From Rhyacophila brunnea (lineage: Eukaryota > Arthropoda > Insecta > Trichoptera > Rhyacophilidae): DNA of 64,000 bases. The translations under genes and the position numbers were made by a program. Shown here piece after piece: positions 11,806 through 23,499 of the stretch. Within the stretch, counting starts at the first letter, position 1; each line of letters begins with the position of its first letter. The DNA is taken from assembly GCA_022495005.1 (NCBI GenBank), contig JAGYXB010000510.1, positions 372,001-436,000 on the forward strand, in the 5' to 3' direction. The notes beneath the pieces are model-generated. The model did not search any database and was not told the DNA's origin. It worked only from the letters and a program-made list of their open reading frames with translations.

Positions 11806-12226
11806 CATGGAGTGCATTTAGGCACCTCAATAGTATTCAACCAATTTATGCTACCAACGCTCACGCATGCGTATAAAAGATGGACTCTTAATGTAAGAGA
11901 AATCAAAAAATTACCAGTTGCGCAAAGTAGTGTGGACATAACGCGAAAAAATTACAAAATCAATCAATCGATAAGAAAGCAGTCAACAGTACGTGATGTG
12001 ATAAAGGTTGCAATGCCCTGGGCTTGTCGCTGGACAAATTCCGTCATACAGTGGTACAGGAGGGTCACTAAGCACCCACAGTGACGGCCGTCAACCCGCT
12101 GGATAGACAAACTCATGAAGTTCGGTGAGTGTACGCGGTAGCAAAGAACTAGCGACCGAGAAGAGTGGAATGAGCTAGGGGAGGCTTTTATCCAGTAATA
12201 GATCGACCCCGGCTGATGATGATCAT
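11806..12226 (+). mobile_element. RTE-like LINE 3' fragment, copy 2
   Basis: Plus-strand frames encode VFNQFMLPTLTHAYKRWTLN (RTE: VFNQC-LP-LTYG-ETW-L), then TRKNYKINQSIRKQSTVRDV (TRKDK-RN--IR--T-VRDV), a diverged region, the DREEWNELGEAF block around 12155-12190, and the tail GATCGACCCCGGCTGATGATG. Same family as 9826-10296 but opposite orientation. Stops and frameshifts make it a relic. Confidence 0.8.
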
Positions 12227-12466
12227 GTATATTCATAAAATACCGAATTCATCTATATTTATCATGGTTGATTTTTAAAAGTCGGTTACATTAATTATCC
12301 GCCATGTTTTATATTTTTGACCACCTTATTCTATCATGATTACATTTTATTTTATTAATTCCAATGATGACTAGGATATTTTACTTCATAACTGTTCAAT
12401 AATATATATGTAAAAAGAAAATATTTATTATATTTGCATTATTAAAATGTGCTTGATAGTTTTATG

Positions 12467-12850
12467 CAATGACATTATCGATGGACAACGCACTCAGTAC
12501 AGTAACTAGCAAGTAAATTTGCGCATAGCGACATTCGCCCATGTATAGGTAGACGTCACGTGACAAAATTTCGCAATTTCCATTATGCGATATCACGCAT
12601 CGGGCATATCACCTTTATTGTAATGGCATTAGATCAGTGTTTCTAGTGTCAATTTTTATTTAAGCGAGCGATTTTGATATTAAAATATGAATTATGCCAT
12701 TCGGCAGACCCCTACAAAAAGCATCGGGAATTTATAGCAATATCACCTTTATTGTAATGGCGTTAAAACAGATTATGCCATTCGGCAGACCCGACAAAAA
12801 AGTGAGTGTCATTTTTTTTTCCAGATGCTTTGTCCATATATATGCAATTA
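12467..12850. mobile_element. hAT-like MITE with internal duplication, copy 1
   Basis: Closely similar to 25172-25528. It starts CAATGACATTA. A block of about 130 bp (GCATCGGG...CACCTTTATTGTAATGG...ATTCGGCAGACCC) occurs twice in tandem inside. The right end has decayed (GTCCATATATATGCAATTA), so the end is approximate. Non-coding. Confidence 0.7.
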
Positions 12851-13790
12851 TCTCAAAATGGTGGATAGTGGAAGTAGCCGACTTTGAAACTAATAGGCCG
12901 AATGCAACAATATAATACAAAAAGCGAATCAATCTAATTATTGTAAAATAATTCATAAATTATTGTTGTATCTAAACGAATTACACTTTACGCAAATCGA
13001 CACTAAAAGTCACGGTATATTATATTTTTCATTGCTTAAAATTATTTTTCTCCGTTCGTAACAAAAGAATTTGCAAACTTAATTGAACATCGATTTTATC
13101 ATAAATGATACGAAAGCTCCGCCGAGAAAAACGCCGACCGGTTCGGAGAGTCTTTATATTCTTCTTGGAAATACAAAAAAAAAAAATGGGTACATTATTT
13201 GTAAACGTCACATAAAATATGAAAGCATCTGGCTCGCGCGTTAAATTTCATTTTTTCTCCCTTTTAAGAGAATTCGCTTCGTTTTTTGTGTCTGAACATT
13301 TTTTAACTTTCTTCTTTGATATGCATACTTAAAAGTCGTTTTCGATGTCATTATCTGTATCGATTTTTTGTTTTTGTTGTTGTCGTTTGAAAACTTAATC
13401 AAAGAAGTTTTTGATTAAGTTTCGTACGGCACTTTATTGCCTGATCGATTATAAATATCGTTACCGATATCGCATCGGACAAAGGTATCGAAAGTCTTTT
13501 CATTGTTACTTTTATATTATTTATATTAAAAGCAAGTTTTTTCTTTGTTATATTTATATTTCCTGCATTACTCAGAAATGAATAAAAACTATTTCACATA
13601 ATTGAATAATGATCAGCCCCTGTTTCGTCCGCTTCGATTTCGTATAACTTTTTTTTTAATTATTGATGTTTTTTTATTTCATTTATTTTGTATAAAACTA
13701 TTTTTTATTTTGTTTTTTTTTCTCTACCTTGTTTTACTACTTATACTGTACTGTACTCAACGTGTCTTTTTTAAATAAATAAATAAATAT
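12851..13790. other. Non-repetitive sequence; hairpin and possible LINE tail
   Basis: No gene. An inverted repeat AAACTTAATCAAA / TTTGATTAAGTTT lies at 13390-13422 with a short loop. Pyrimidine-rich sequence ends at 13772-13789 with TTAAATAAATAAATAAAT, the tail seen on LINEs here, so a short LINE 3' end may precede the next MITE. Confidence 0.35.
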
Positions 13791-14212
13791 CCCGTTTGCA
13801 CGTGCATGGATTTACTGCTGACACTACGTATTATCGTGGCATTAACAAATGCAGTGTAAACACGTATTATCGTGCAAGTTGCAAGATTGCTTCCATAGTT
13901 TAAAAAACTTCAGAAGCTTCTGAATTTTCACGCGGCAATTGGACTGTGCGATATCTACGCCTGGGCAGTAGAACGATAATGGCGAATCTGCCGGTAAACA
14001 AACTAACTACGCCGCGCAAAGACTCATTTTGAGGTTAACCGATTTTCACCACCTGTTAAATAGTGCCATTAAATGACAACATCGCGTCTCGCTTACTCAT
14101 GAAAAATAAAATTGGCGAGAAAATCAGCACTTTTACGCGTAAACAATTATTATCGCGATATTTTAAAATACACATTATTGGTGCAAATAAATTCATGCAC
14201 GTGTATAGGCGC
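13791..14212 (+). mobile_element. MITE with long imperfect terminal repeats, copy 1
   Basis: It starts CCCGTTTGCACGTGCATGG and ends with the complement of GCGCCTATACACGTGCATG, a terminal inverted repeat of about 25 bp with mismatches. A second copy in reverse orientation is at 39607-39978. Shared interior landmarks include CCGCGCAAAGACTCATTTTG, TCGCTTACTC and CTGAATTTTC. Non-coding; superfamily unclear. Confidence 0.7.
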
Positions 14213-15455
14213 TACTAGATTACAATATTTATTATCATTGTATAATTATTATAGCTTGAAGTACTCACTAAACTAGTATTACATCGTACAATGTATTGTT
14301 ACACATTTCTACATTCACTAAATTAATTTATCTGATAGATATAAATGGCATAAGATTTAGTTGGAAAATAAACATTGTCTCGATTCGATAACCTTATCTC
14401 CCGTTACATATTATAACTATAATCTACAATATTAATGTATTAGTAAATTTAATTATTGTGGAAGAAATAATATCTTAGACTGTTGCATTAAATTACTGTC
14501 GATTTTTTCAATAAATAACTTGATGTAAAATTCTATTATTGAAAATGATCTTATTGAAGCGAATGAAACCGGTGCATATATTATTCAGTTATATAGAATG
14601 GATTCAGCATTAAAATTCTGGTAAAAGTATGAAATAGAATCATTCATGTATGTATTTAGGTATATTTTTTCATTCTTGCGTTGTGTGTACATTTTATTTA
14701 AACCATACATTTCGTCCACAGAAAAATCGTGTTTTATGTGGCTTTCTGATATCATGTTTAAATTCACAACTCGAGCGTTTTTGTCAGAAAATTTCCCGAC
14801 TCCGCTGTATATTGTAAAACATAGTACTTGTCTGAAAGCAAAGCGATAAAATGTCGTGTGCCGTAATATATAATGTTATTTTAATTATCAAAACTATGAT
14901 GACGACGTGCGGACACATAGCCATAAAATTAAATCCCCGAAAATAAACGACAGCAAAACGCCGCGTCTGTGAAAACTGTTTTTAATAATATTGTGATTTG
15001 CTATCTCGAGCGGGAAAATGGAAAACAAACACAGCCTGTTAAAGTGCTGCCCACAGCGAATTTTCCCGCCGAATTTCTGCTGCGAAAGTGGAAAATGGAA
15101 TTCCCCACTGGACGGAATCGTAGATATGAGTAATAATATTACAGTATAGTAGTTACATGTTATTATGTAGTGAATGTTTTAACCTTAGGCGAAAAGTTAG
15201 GTTTATAAAATATTATATTACACGGCGGTTTGGTTTTGACTCATCGCATAGAAAGTTGTGAAATATATTCTGAGAGATGTTTTAATATCTAGACATGGAA
15301 AACTTAGTTTCAAAATCATTATTTTATTGTGAAATTTAATGATACCCACCTCTTTGGAGTCTCAATAATGCTGGGCTGCAATAATTTTGGCCATCTGAAT
15401 ATTATATTCAAAAATTATCTATCGTGCTAAAATCCAACGTAAAATATGTGTAGAG
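14213..15455. other. Non-repetitive sequence, GC-richer patch at 14990-15120
   Basis: No repeat or gene recognised. The patch at 14990-15120 (several TTTTCCCGCC-like words) is GC-richer than its surroundings and could be regulatory, but nothing specific can be assigned. Confidence 0.4.
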
Positions 15456-16026
15456 CATTGGTTCTTATGTGCGGCCACCAACATCATTTTCAGTATTCAA
15501 TTTAATTAACTGGGCTAACTTTAAATATGTGTTATTGGAAATGAGTCATGACCAAGTACTTAAAAACCATTTTTATAATACCACGGTTGAAAAATTTCGG
15601 TGGAAGTTATACGTTGACCAAGAATCAAGTCAATTCCAAGACAGCAATTAGCAATTACTGCTTTATTACTATTATCGGTTTTTCCTACTACTGAATACTG
15701 TGAAAGATTATTCAATGCAATGCGCATCATAACAAACAAATATCGAAGCCAGTTGACAGGTGTAGGCTCGCATTGGAAAAATGAGTATTGAAGAATTTCC
15801 ATTTGCATTATTTTTAAATAAATAGACATGTACTAAAATGTTCAAATGTCTTTTATTAAATGGACTTGTCTATAAATAAATTGATCAATTTTTTTTAGTA
15901 AATAAAATTTAGTTTTAATTTTTTCAATCACAACAAAGGTGAAATTTGGTGTGGCCACCAGACGTTTACATAGAACTGTCAATGTCAACTGTGCGGCCAC
16001 AGTTAAACTTCACGTGAGAACCACTG
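15456..16026 (+). mobile_element. hAT transposon remnant with transposase C-terminus
   Basis: It starts CATTGGTTCTTATGTGCGGC and ends with the complement of CAGTGGTTCTCACGTG; both termini carry GCGGCCACA/C. The flanks are GTGTAGAG (15448-15455) and GTGTCAGAG (16027-16035), an 8-bp TSD with one inserted base. Internally, the frame from 15651 encodes FPTTEYCERLFNAMRIITNK, matching the hAT dimerisation domain (usual pattern: P-S-A-CER-FSAM--IK). The upstream part of the frame (15469-15651) is shifted relative to it. Internally deleted and inactive. Confidence 0.8.
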
Positions 16027-16317
16027 GTGTCAGAGGTTTATCCAACTCTACAACCGAAGTATTATTGTCTATGTTCATTTGTATACCATAGACAATATAT
16101 TATATATGGTATATTTTTAGATATTTTGATAATGGTAATGATATAGGTATTATAATCATTACATAATTTTTAATTAACAATTTTTTTATTCATCGAATAA
16201 TTCACAAGATTTAGGAAGGTAATACAAAATACAGAAACATATCGCCAATAGTAGCTCAATTTGGAAAGCGCTTCAGTGAGTATTAAAAGCCATTAGTTAA
16301 AATTTGTCGCAATTAAA

Positions 16318-16410
16318 TATGACTCCTTTAGCATAGTGGTCTGTGTGCATAGGCGCGAAAACCGAGAGATGCAGGTTCGATCCTTTGGGGTGTCTGTTGG
16401 TTATGATATA
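16318..16410 (+). mobile_element. tRNA-derived SINE head
   Basis: A-box-like TAGCATAGTGG and B box CAGGTTCGATCC are spaced as in a tRNA. The body downstream is AT-rich and has no second copy recognised in this window. Probably an old SINE. The stretch 16036-16317 before it holds nothing recognisable. Confidence 0.5.
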
Positions 16411-17224
16411 TTTTCTCAGAAGTGTTTTCAAAATTATGTATTTTCATTACATAATAATTATTATTGATTCATTTATGGTATATATTACTCTTAATTATTG
16501 TTTGGTAAGGTGTTTTATATAAATTTACTTAGAGATTAATTTTAGTTAAAGTTAGTTACTTATATTAATATTTTAATATTCAGATTTAGACATTGATACA
16601 TTAAATATCTCTCATACTCAGGCCCTCGTAGTCTTTTCGATCAATGGTTGAGTATAATTTTATAGTTTGTAACAATAACTTGTTTATAAATACAGTAACT
16701 GTTCGTTTTCAATTGCTGAACTGCAAAACTAAGTAATTGTTGAAAAGGTTTGGAGGGAAAGGGTAGGTGGGTACGTAGCTTTCTCTCGGCAAATACCATA
16801 CACAGCTTTGATTAAACTTGTTCATTCCAGCGGGCGAAATGTTTGTTTCTGTTTGTGTACTCGCCGAGGATTTGCCGCTGTGTAAACGACGTCCGGGGAG
16901 TGTTTTGCAATTTTATATTTGCACACGCAGAGTTAATTTATGCGAGCGAATTTGTATGTAAAATGATATTTGGTACACTGTTTGCTAAGCCGTCCGGAAA
17001 CGCCGCGCGGAGAAGTGCACTTTGCGATGTATGCTACCTACAGCTTATGTGTTACACGTCCTTAATCTCGGTGTCTTTCTCGATTTGTTGATTCCAATAT
17101 TACAGGATTGGATTTGATGTTCTTGTTAATATATACAATATTTAAAAAAAAAAATGAGTAAGTATAAAATTATATGCTTTTGGAAACACCTCAAAAATAC
17201 AAATATTGCGAAAAATCTTGAAAA
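16411..17224. other. Non-repetitive sequence with GC-richer block 16740-17060
   Basis: The block has long unique stretches (CCGTCCGGAAACGCCGCGCG and similar). The 82-codon ORF at 16843-17091 has no family features. It may be a conserved non-coding or regulatory element; that is only an inference from composition. Confidence 0.35.
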
Positions 17225-17285
17225 ATAATATGGCGTCCGACAGGACTCGAACCTGCTTTCAACGTGTTCCGGATAAACTTTGGAG
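17225..17285 (-). mobile_element. tRNA-like B-box fragment (old SINE)
   Basis: The minus strand reads GCAGGTTCGAGTCCTGTCGG, a good B box with paired flanks, preceded by a poorly preserved upper half. It lies just upstream of the next MITE. Confidence 0.4.
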
Positions 17286-17349
17286 ATATACTATTTACAT
17301 AATATATAATGTATAAATTATATAATGTATATATTATATACACATAATA

Positions 17350-17746
17350 TCGTCACCTCAATACTACAACTACATAATTCTGATTTGGTCATTATTGGGA
17401 AAATGAAATATAAACTTTACTTGATTAACACAAATCTAGTCTATATTTATTATTTAAAATAAAAATGGAAAATTGTGCTTATTGGGAACAATTAAACTAT
17501 GTTCGATTGTATGAAAAAATATTGTAGATATATTATTTTATTTGTTTAATGCATTTATACTTTTAAAGTTATCTAATATTTTCAATCACAAAATTTATAC
17601 AGTTCCCATTAACTTCTGACTTACCTAGTTTTATCATTTTGTAGATAAGGAAAATAAAAATGTAGAATCATTTTCAATAGCTATCTCAAAAACAGTAAAA
17701 ATCAAGTTAGGTACCTACCAATCTAGTTGTAGTATTGAGGTGACGA
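17350..17746 (+). mobile_element. Tc1/mariner-type MITE, copy 1
   Basis: The ends are a 20-plus-bp nearly perfect inverted repeat beginning TCGTCACCTCAATACTACAA. TA precedes the left end. A second copy lies at 30801-31178 in reverse orientation, where TA flanks both sides, as expected of Tc1/mariner-mobilised MITEs. Non-coding. Confidence 0.8.
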
Positions 17747-17789
17747 TTTATATATATATATATTGTTTTTATATTATAATGTATGTTAG

Positions 17790-17945
17790 CCACTTGCTCA
17801 ACCTATTAAGTCCATACTTTGGATTCTAACACACACTGAAAAACAACATATGAATTTTCCAGACCCGTGATTCAAACCATTGACCCTCGTCATTTTACTC
17901 GTAATCCTGATGCATAACCGTTTGGCCATCGTGGGGCCGTTACAT
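17790..17945 (-). mobile_element. tRNA-Ser/Leu-like SINE, family 2
   Basis: Minus strand: head GATGGCCAAACGGTTATGC resembles the GGCCGAGCGGTTAA start of Ser/Leu tRNAs; B box TGGTTTGAATCAC; then a body with GTTTTTCA, AGTATGGAC and TAATAGGTTGAGCAAGTGG. Same family as 32725-32870, 48018-48285, 48350-48445 and 51185-51425. Diverged. Confidence 0.75.
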
Positions 17946-18968
17946 ATTATTATATTATACCCTTGATTTTTATGAAGACTGTAATATTATTTTATTTTTA
18001 ACTATATAAATGTTGGTAAACTATAGTTATGACGGGGAAATATACTATTCTTCTTATGTATTTTGATATCCATCTCATGTGTCTCGATTTTTAACGATAA
18101 TCTTTGTAAAATTCATTGTACCGATAGATAGATTTCAACATCAAACCATAGATGGTAGAAAATAGGTTTTTAAATTGGAACTACTAAATTCACAAATGTC
18201 CAAAACTACAAAAATGTATTTGCGTGATAGAAATTTGTCATTGATGAATACGACTATTATTAAATGTGCCCAGAGTGATGGAGTTTTTAATTAAATTCAG
18301 CTAAAATGGCCGCAAAGCAATACTTCACGATGACACAACAACGAAACTTGACAGCAACCAACAATAACTATAAAATTCCGAAGAAAAAATAAACAAAACA
18401 AAACGTTGGCTTTGACATATTTTTAAGACGTGAAAGTTTTAATTATTCCATTTATTTTGTGTAAAACATGAAAACGACTAAAAGACAATACTGATATTGT
18501 ACTACTAAGACTTTACTGTGGGAATAGTGTTACGAGAAATAGTAAGGACCTGCTTCTGGTGAATATCTAGTTATAAGTAGCGAAGAATTGAGAAGGTCAA
18601 GTCTATATTTCAATGATTTCTAAACGTTTTCGTTCGGTGGAAGCCTTAGCGGTGGAACATAGGTATTTAAATCCTCGTGGATTCCTGTCTGGATTAAGTA
18701 AATTACAAAATCGTTGACATACATTGGCAAAGTACTATCTATAAACATACTCAAAATTTTATTATAATGTGAATTCTTTGAAACGACGCAATCTACTTAA
18801 AATTAGTATTATTCGTATTTTCTCATTAATTTGGCGTTCCTTTAGAATTTGAGACTTCTAAGCAACGTATGATCTTATTACCGTCATGTAACGTTATTGC
18901 CTGTAGAGTTAGTAAACAATTAATAATTAACTAGTACTTTTAAAAAATAAATACGATTCATTGCTAAA
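17946..18968. other. AT-rich sequence, no gene seen
   Basis: No recognisable repeat, RNA or coding sequence. Confidence 0.5.
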
Positions 18969-19337
18969 GGCTATACTTCAGCTGGGGGGGGGCATGGTCT
19001 AAAACGATCGTGACGATGCGATGCGAAGATAGTGCAAACGACGCGTGCAGAACAAAACATAATTTGTCATAAAAATTCAACATACGTCCATTTAATGTTA
19101 TGTGTATTGTTCTATTAGTAATAATAATAATATATTCATTACCATGTTTTCTTTGTCAAGTAAATGGGTAACGTTTGTTAGTCATCTTTACACGATTTAA
19201 GAATTAATTCCCCCGACGCCATCACAAAACAAATTGACATGTTCACAGCTCTACTATCGCTCTCCGATTGGCAGCCAGTCCGAAATTTCGTCGCACATAT
19301 AGTTGAAAACTATTTGCCGTTTCACTGAAGTATGCTC
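18969..19337 (+). mobile_element. piggyBac-like MITE (TTAA target), copy 1
   Basis: Closely similar to 38435-38798. Starts GGCTATACTTCAG and ends CTGAAGTATGCTC followed by TTAA; the left flank is mutated to TAAA. The G run in GCTGGGGGGGGGCA is an expansion relative to copy 2. Non-coding; the ORF at 19332-19514 starts in it and has no family features. Confidence 0.7.
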
Positions 19338-20447
19338 TTAAATGATTGCCTAAATGTCTTCGTTACAAAAGGCTTCAAGGTACAGACACTTTTCTCGCGA
19401 GATTTTCAGAATTTTCATAAATGTATTCACAAAAATGTGCCAGATGGGGTAATCGTCGATCGTCGATCCCCGGTTAACTACGTCTTGTATGTGATATCCG
19501 GCTTGGGTTCATAATAATATGACCGTCTGATGTCCCACATTTGTGTTTATCAAGTTAGAATAATTCTGTAGTTATTCTATCATATTATATGGATATTATT
19601 TATTAACCCTTATAACTTGCAAAGTTTGGTATGTACCTATAACGTACTCTGAGATTTGGTACACTCATATGACAGATCGTACAAGAAAAACGTTAAGTTT
19701 GTAACGCTGAATTCCTGATTCCTAGTTGAGAGTCAGTAGTTTATTTAGACCGTAGAGCCAATGAAGAGAGAGAATCGCATCATTTTAGCTTCGTAATAAC
19801 GACTATAAACTTACTAACAATATATACAATGTTGAATTCTATAACATAAACTTGTTCAAACATTGAATGGAGTCAGTTCAAAACTAACGCTAAACAAAGT
19901 TGCATCTTGGACTGTAGTGGTTGCATATTTCATATCCGCGGTATATTATTATATTATTTCAATGTTATAAGTGAATTTTACTGGAGATTGATAATCAAAG
20001 TTCTGAATCACATTGTCACTAATGGCACCGCTGTCAAGTGAAACTTACTAGATAATACGAAAGGGGTTATGACTATATAAATCACCCGCCGGTTTTGATA
20101 CACTGGGATAATTAACGTTCTTACTATTGACTAGAAATCTAGATAGTCAAGAAGCATATTTTAGTCAGTCGCAATATATTCCGTAATCATATGAAACAAA
20201 TAATGTATGAATATAAAAATGTAAAACAAATACACTTTTGTGGGTTGTCCAGTATGTTTAGATAAATATTTATTAATATGCTTTGTTGGTGAGTTTAACT
20301 TTTGTTTCCATGCCAGGCGTAGCATAACTGACGACACATGCGACAAAATTCATTTATACAAATAATCCGGATAGATAAGTGAAGTCCATTTTAAGAATCG
20401 TTTACTTTTTAAAACTTATCGAAAAGTTGATTCGACATATTAACACA
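19338..20447. other. Spacer with a short dispersed motif
   Basis: About 35 bp at 19600-19634 (TTATTAACCCTTATAACTTG and on) recurs at 57780-57815. Otherwise unique and without a gene. Confidence 0.4.
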
Positions 20448-20640
20448 CGTAAGTTGAAAACACCTCTGATATATACCTACTAGAAAAGAATCACATTTGA
20501 TGTGGATTAATGGGTAATGGGATTTGAACCCGCATATCCACTGGTATCGCGCCACTATAATTTAACCAATTAAGCTATGGGCCTCCTACTTAATTACAAC
20601 AATAATTTTAACTGATATGTCCTACATGAAAATTTTTATC
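20448..20640 (-). mobile_element. tRNA-derived SINE, family 3, copy 1
   Basis: The minus-strand head (20510-20588) has A box TAGCTTAATTGGTTAAATTA and B box GCGGGTTCAAATCCC. The body end (AAAACACCTC, TGATATATA) recurs at 20845-21000, 24872-25020 and 26806-26890. This is the best preserved copy and the only one with an intact B box. Confidence 0.7.
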
Positions 20641-20844
20641 AAATTGCGTTATTTTTGACTGTCGGTTTATGTGTTTTAAATTAAGGAATCATTAATTACC
20701 TTAATTACTAACCGACGCCCGGCTCTCGCCAAATATTCAGTTGTAACGTCTATTTGAACTTACTAATGTTTAATAAACCGTTTCTTTTATTCAACGATTA
20801 ATTCACAATTTTTTAGAATGTAACATTCTATACATTGAAAAAAC

Positions 20845-21000
20845 GTAAATTAAAAACACCTCAGATATATAGCTACTAGAAAAAATCAAATTTGAAAAAA
20901 ATACCTACTGGTATCGCGCCAATATAATTGAACCAATTAAGCTACCTGCCTCCTACTTAATTATGATAATTTTAACTAGTAGGTCATACATGAAAATGCT
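20845..21000 (-). mobile_element. tRNA-derived SINE, family 3, copy 2
   Basis: Matches 20448-20640 (AAAACACCTCAGATATATAG; CTGGTATCGCGCCAATATAA; GCCTCCTACTTAATTA) but lacks the B-box segment through an internal deletion. Lies about 200 bp from copy 1 in the same orientation. Confidence 0.65.
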
Positions 21001-22141
21001 TAATCATAGTATATGTGTAATTTGTTTCCTTTTCCCCGGATACGACAGACATAATATGATAATAATGCACATATTATTATATTATATAATACGAGATAGT
21101 TATACGTATAAACCTAAGTCTGCCTCGACCAGCTAGACAATCAATCTTTCGACTCGAATAAATCAGCAGCACTTTAAGGAGCATTAATCTTCGTCTGAAT
21201 GCATCTCAACGAGATTGAACTGTGGGTTTATTTGACTTGTGTTTGTAAGTACACGATGTCAGACTTGTTAAGTGTAACGATTTATCCATACAAATCTATT
21301 TATAGTAGAATATATTTAATTATATACTCAATCTGATTTAGGATGGCAGTTATATTTAATACACAATAAACTGTTCCGCTATGATCTTTCCCTTGTGCAA
21401 TGACCAATAAAAATTCGGTACAAATGTAACAAAGATGCGACGATACAATATTATGTACATACGTCAAAAGGTAGAGTCAGCATGTCCGATTTAGCTAACT
21501 GACTTCATGCTCACTGAAAACAGCTATTAACTATGATGCTTATGTGACATATATGATAGTATTTTACACGTTTATCGTCTATGACTAGATGAAGCACTCA
21601 TCTAGTAGTGAATCAATCCTTATTGATGTATTTAATTTATTATATGTAATGTTGTACACTGTAAATGATTTGCATAAAGTCATTACTCACGCCATTGTTC
21701 AATTTTGAGTTAACTATAATAACTGATTCTAAAGGGATTAAGCTATATAAATAAAAATAGTTGTCAATCAAAAGTCACTTTAAACCATGTGAAAATCGTT
21801 GACAAAGTTGATTGTTGGTGTCATAACTCACATTTTTAAATGAATAATGTGAATTCTGTCATCAAGGCTTTTCTAACCAATCAGCGAGCTCTATTTCTCA
21901 TAGTGTGCCGCATATCTACAGTCTTAGGAGTATTATATATATATATATATTTAAAATAATGCATATCTGCTTACTCCCGTATTAATATTTATGGGAGATT
22001 AATGCCTTTCTTCTAATTACAAAAAACAGTGCTCTGGTGGTTTTATGCGATTATCTTAAAACACGATTTTTGAAAAATATGAGTTATGACTCTAGGCAAC
22101 TCAACTATAGGAATATTACAATGATCCGTGTATTTACTCAC
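21001..22141. other. AT-rich sequence with AT microsatellite
   Basis: An (AT)n run lies at about 21935-21951. No gene or transposon recognised. Confidence 0.45.
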
Positions 22142-23095
22142 CAGTGGCGAAGGGTGACTTTTGGAAACAGGTAGGCTGTGGAGAAAGCACACTTGTTAGA
22201 TGTATTTACGGGAAATAAGAAGATAATCCGACATAACTACTGATGAATAGGTAGGTACACAAAAACCGATGAAATTTCAAAAGCTCACTGATGGTATAAA
22301 ATTAAGCATGCAAAATAAATTAAGCAAAATTAAGCGTAATTTGAATTATTTATTTTCATACATATAAACCCAAGATACGCTCAAAATATATTGAAAATAT
22401 CCGTTGTTGTGAATCTGTTCCATAACAATTTATAATTTAACCCGTAGACATTTTAAAATACTTCTATATAAATTAAAATACACACGATACAATATCAGAT
22501 TTCAACTTACATAATTGGCTGAATAAATTGTCTAAGTCTATGAATAAACTAACTGACAAATAATAATCACGAGATAAATTATTTATTATTTTTAACAACA
22601 ATGATGAATGAATCCCTAATTGAATTAATTGAATTAATTAATTGAATCCCGTGATTGAATCCCTAGAAATTATTTTTTTAAATTATCTTATAAATTATTT
22701 TGAATTAATGTGCACTTACGTAATATGTAAGCGTAAGCGCTCCTTAAATAGCTTACCAATCTATATGGGCCGCCGCAGACATCTTGAAATTATGAGAAAC
22801 CAACTTCATATAAAAAAAGTTTTCGATTCACGCGAACGTAATCCATACAATATGTAAAGCGAAACGAGTTGTCGCTTATTTTTTTAAACCTTCGAGACAT
22901 GCCATAAATGGTGCTTATTGAAATAGTGGAAAATATCGTAAAATTATTATGACAATTATACGATAGATGTCGTTGGGCATATTGAATATATTATTATGAG
23001 GTTATATTATTTAATATGTCAATATACAATTAAAAAATATTTTTCTTAAGAAGGTAGGCTTTAAATAATCGCCTAGTATGGAGTCTTCGCCACTG
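22142..23095. mobile_element. hAT-like non-autonomous element with perfect TSD
   Basis: The termini CAGTGGCGAAG and its exact complement CTTCGCCACTG enclose 954 bp. The 8-bp duplication TTACTCAC is identical on both sides (22134-22141 and 23096-23103). The ORF at 22642-22857 has no transposase features. Related to 4664-5749 by termini and by a subterminal CCTACCTT motif. Confidence 0.85.
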
Positions 23096-23114
23096 TTACT
23101 CACTGTGTATACTT

Positions 23115-23491
23115 CATGGCCCCCACAAGGGGGGGGGGGGTGACAGGGCTCATGGGGGGCAGGCGTGACGAGGCGACCAAATAAGTCAGATAAACACACA
23201 ACACAAATTTGCTCTAATAGTAAAAAAAGTCGCTATTTTCCTTTAATGATAATTATATTTTAAAATATGTGATTGTACGATAGAATTTTTAATTGTGTCA
23301 TTACTTGATATTAACTGCATAATTCAAGTTGTTGTAAGAATTAAAAATACACTAAATACCCTTAATTTGACCGTGAACGCCATTTGGAAAACGTCACTGT
23401 AAAGCGTCACACTGCCTTTAACCTTGGCGATAGGTAGGGGGGGCAACATAGATCATAGCCTTGGGGCCCGCTTCAGGATGTGGGGGCCATG
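23115..23491 (+). mobile_element. GC-ended hAT-like MITE, copy 1
   Basis: Starts CATGGCCCCCACA and ends with its complement TGTGGGGGCCATG. The flanks GTATACTT (23107-23114) and GTGTACTT (23492-23499) form an 8-bp TSD with one mismatch. A second copy in reverse orientation is at 29741-30135. A run of 12 G at 23129-23140, followed by GGG and GGGGGG, could form a G-quadruplex. It sits 11 bp beyond the TSD of the preceding hAT element. Confidence 0.8.
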
Positions 23492-23499
23492 GTGTACTT

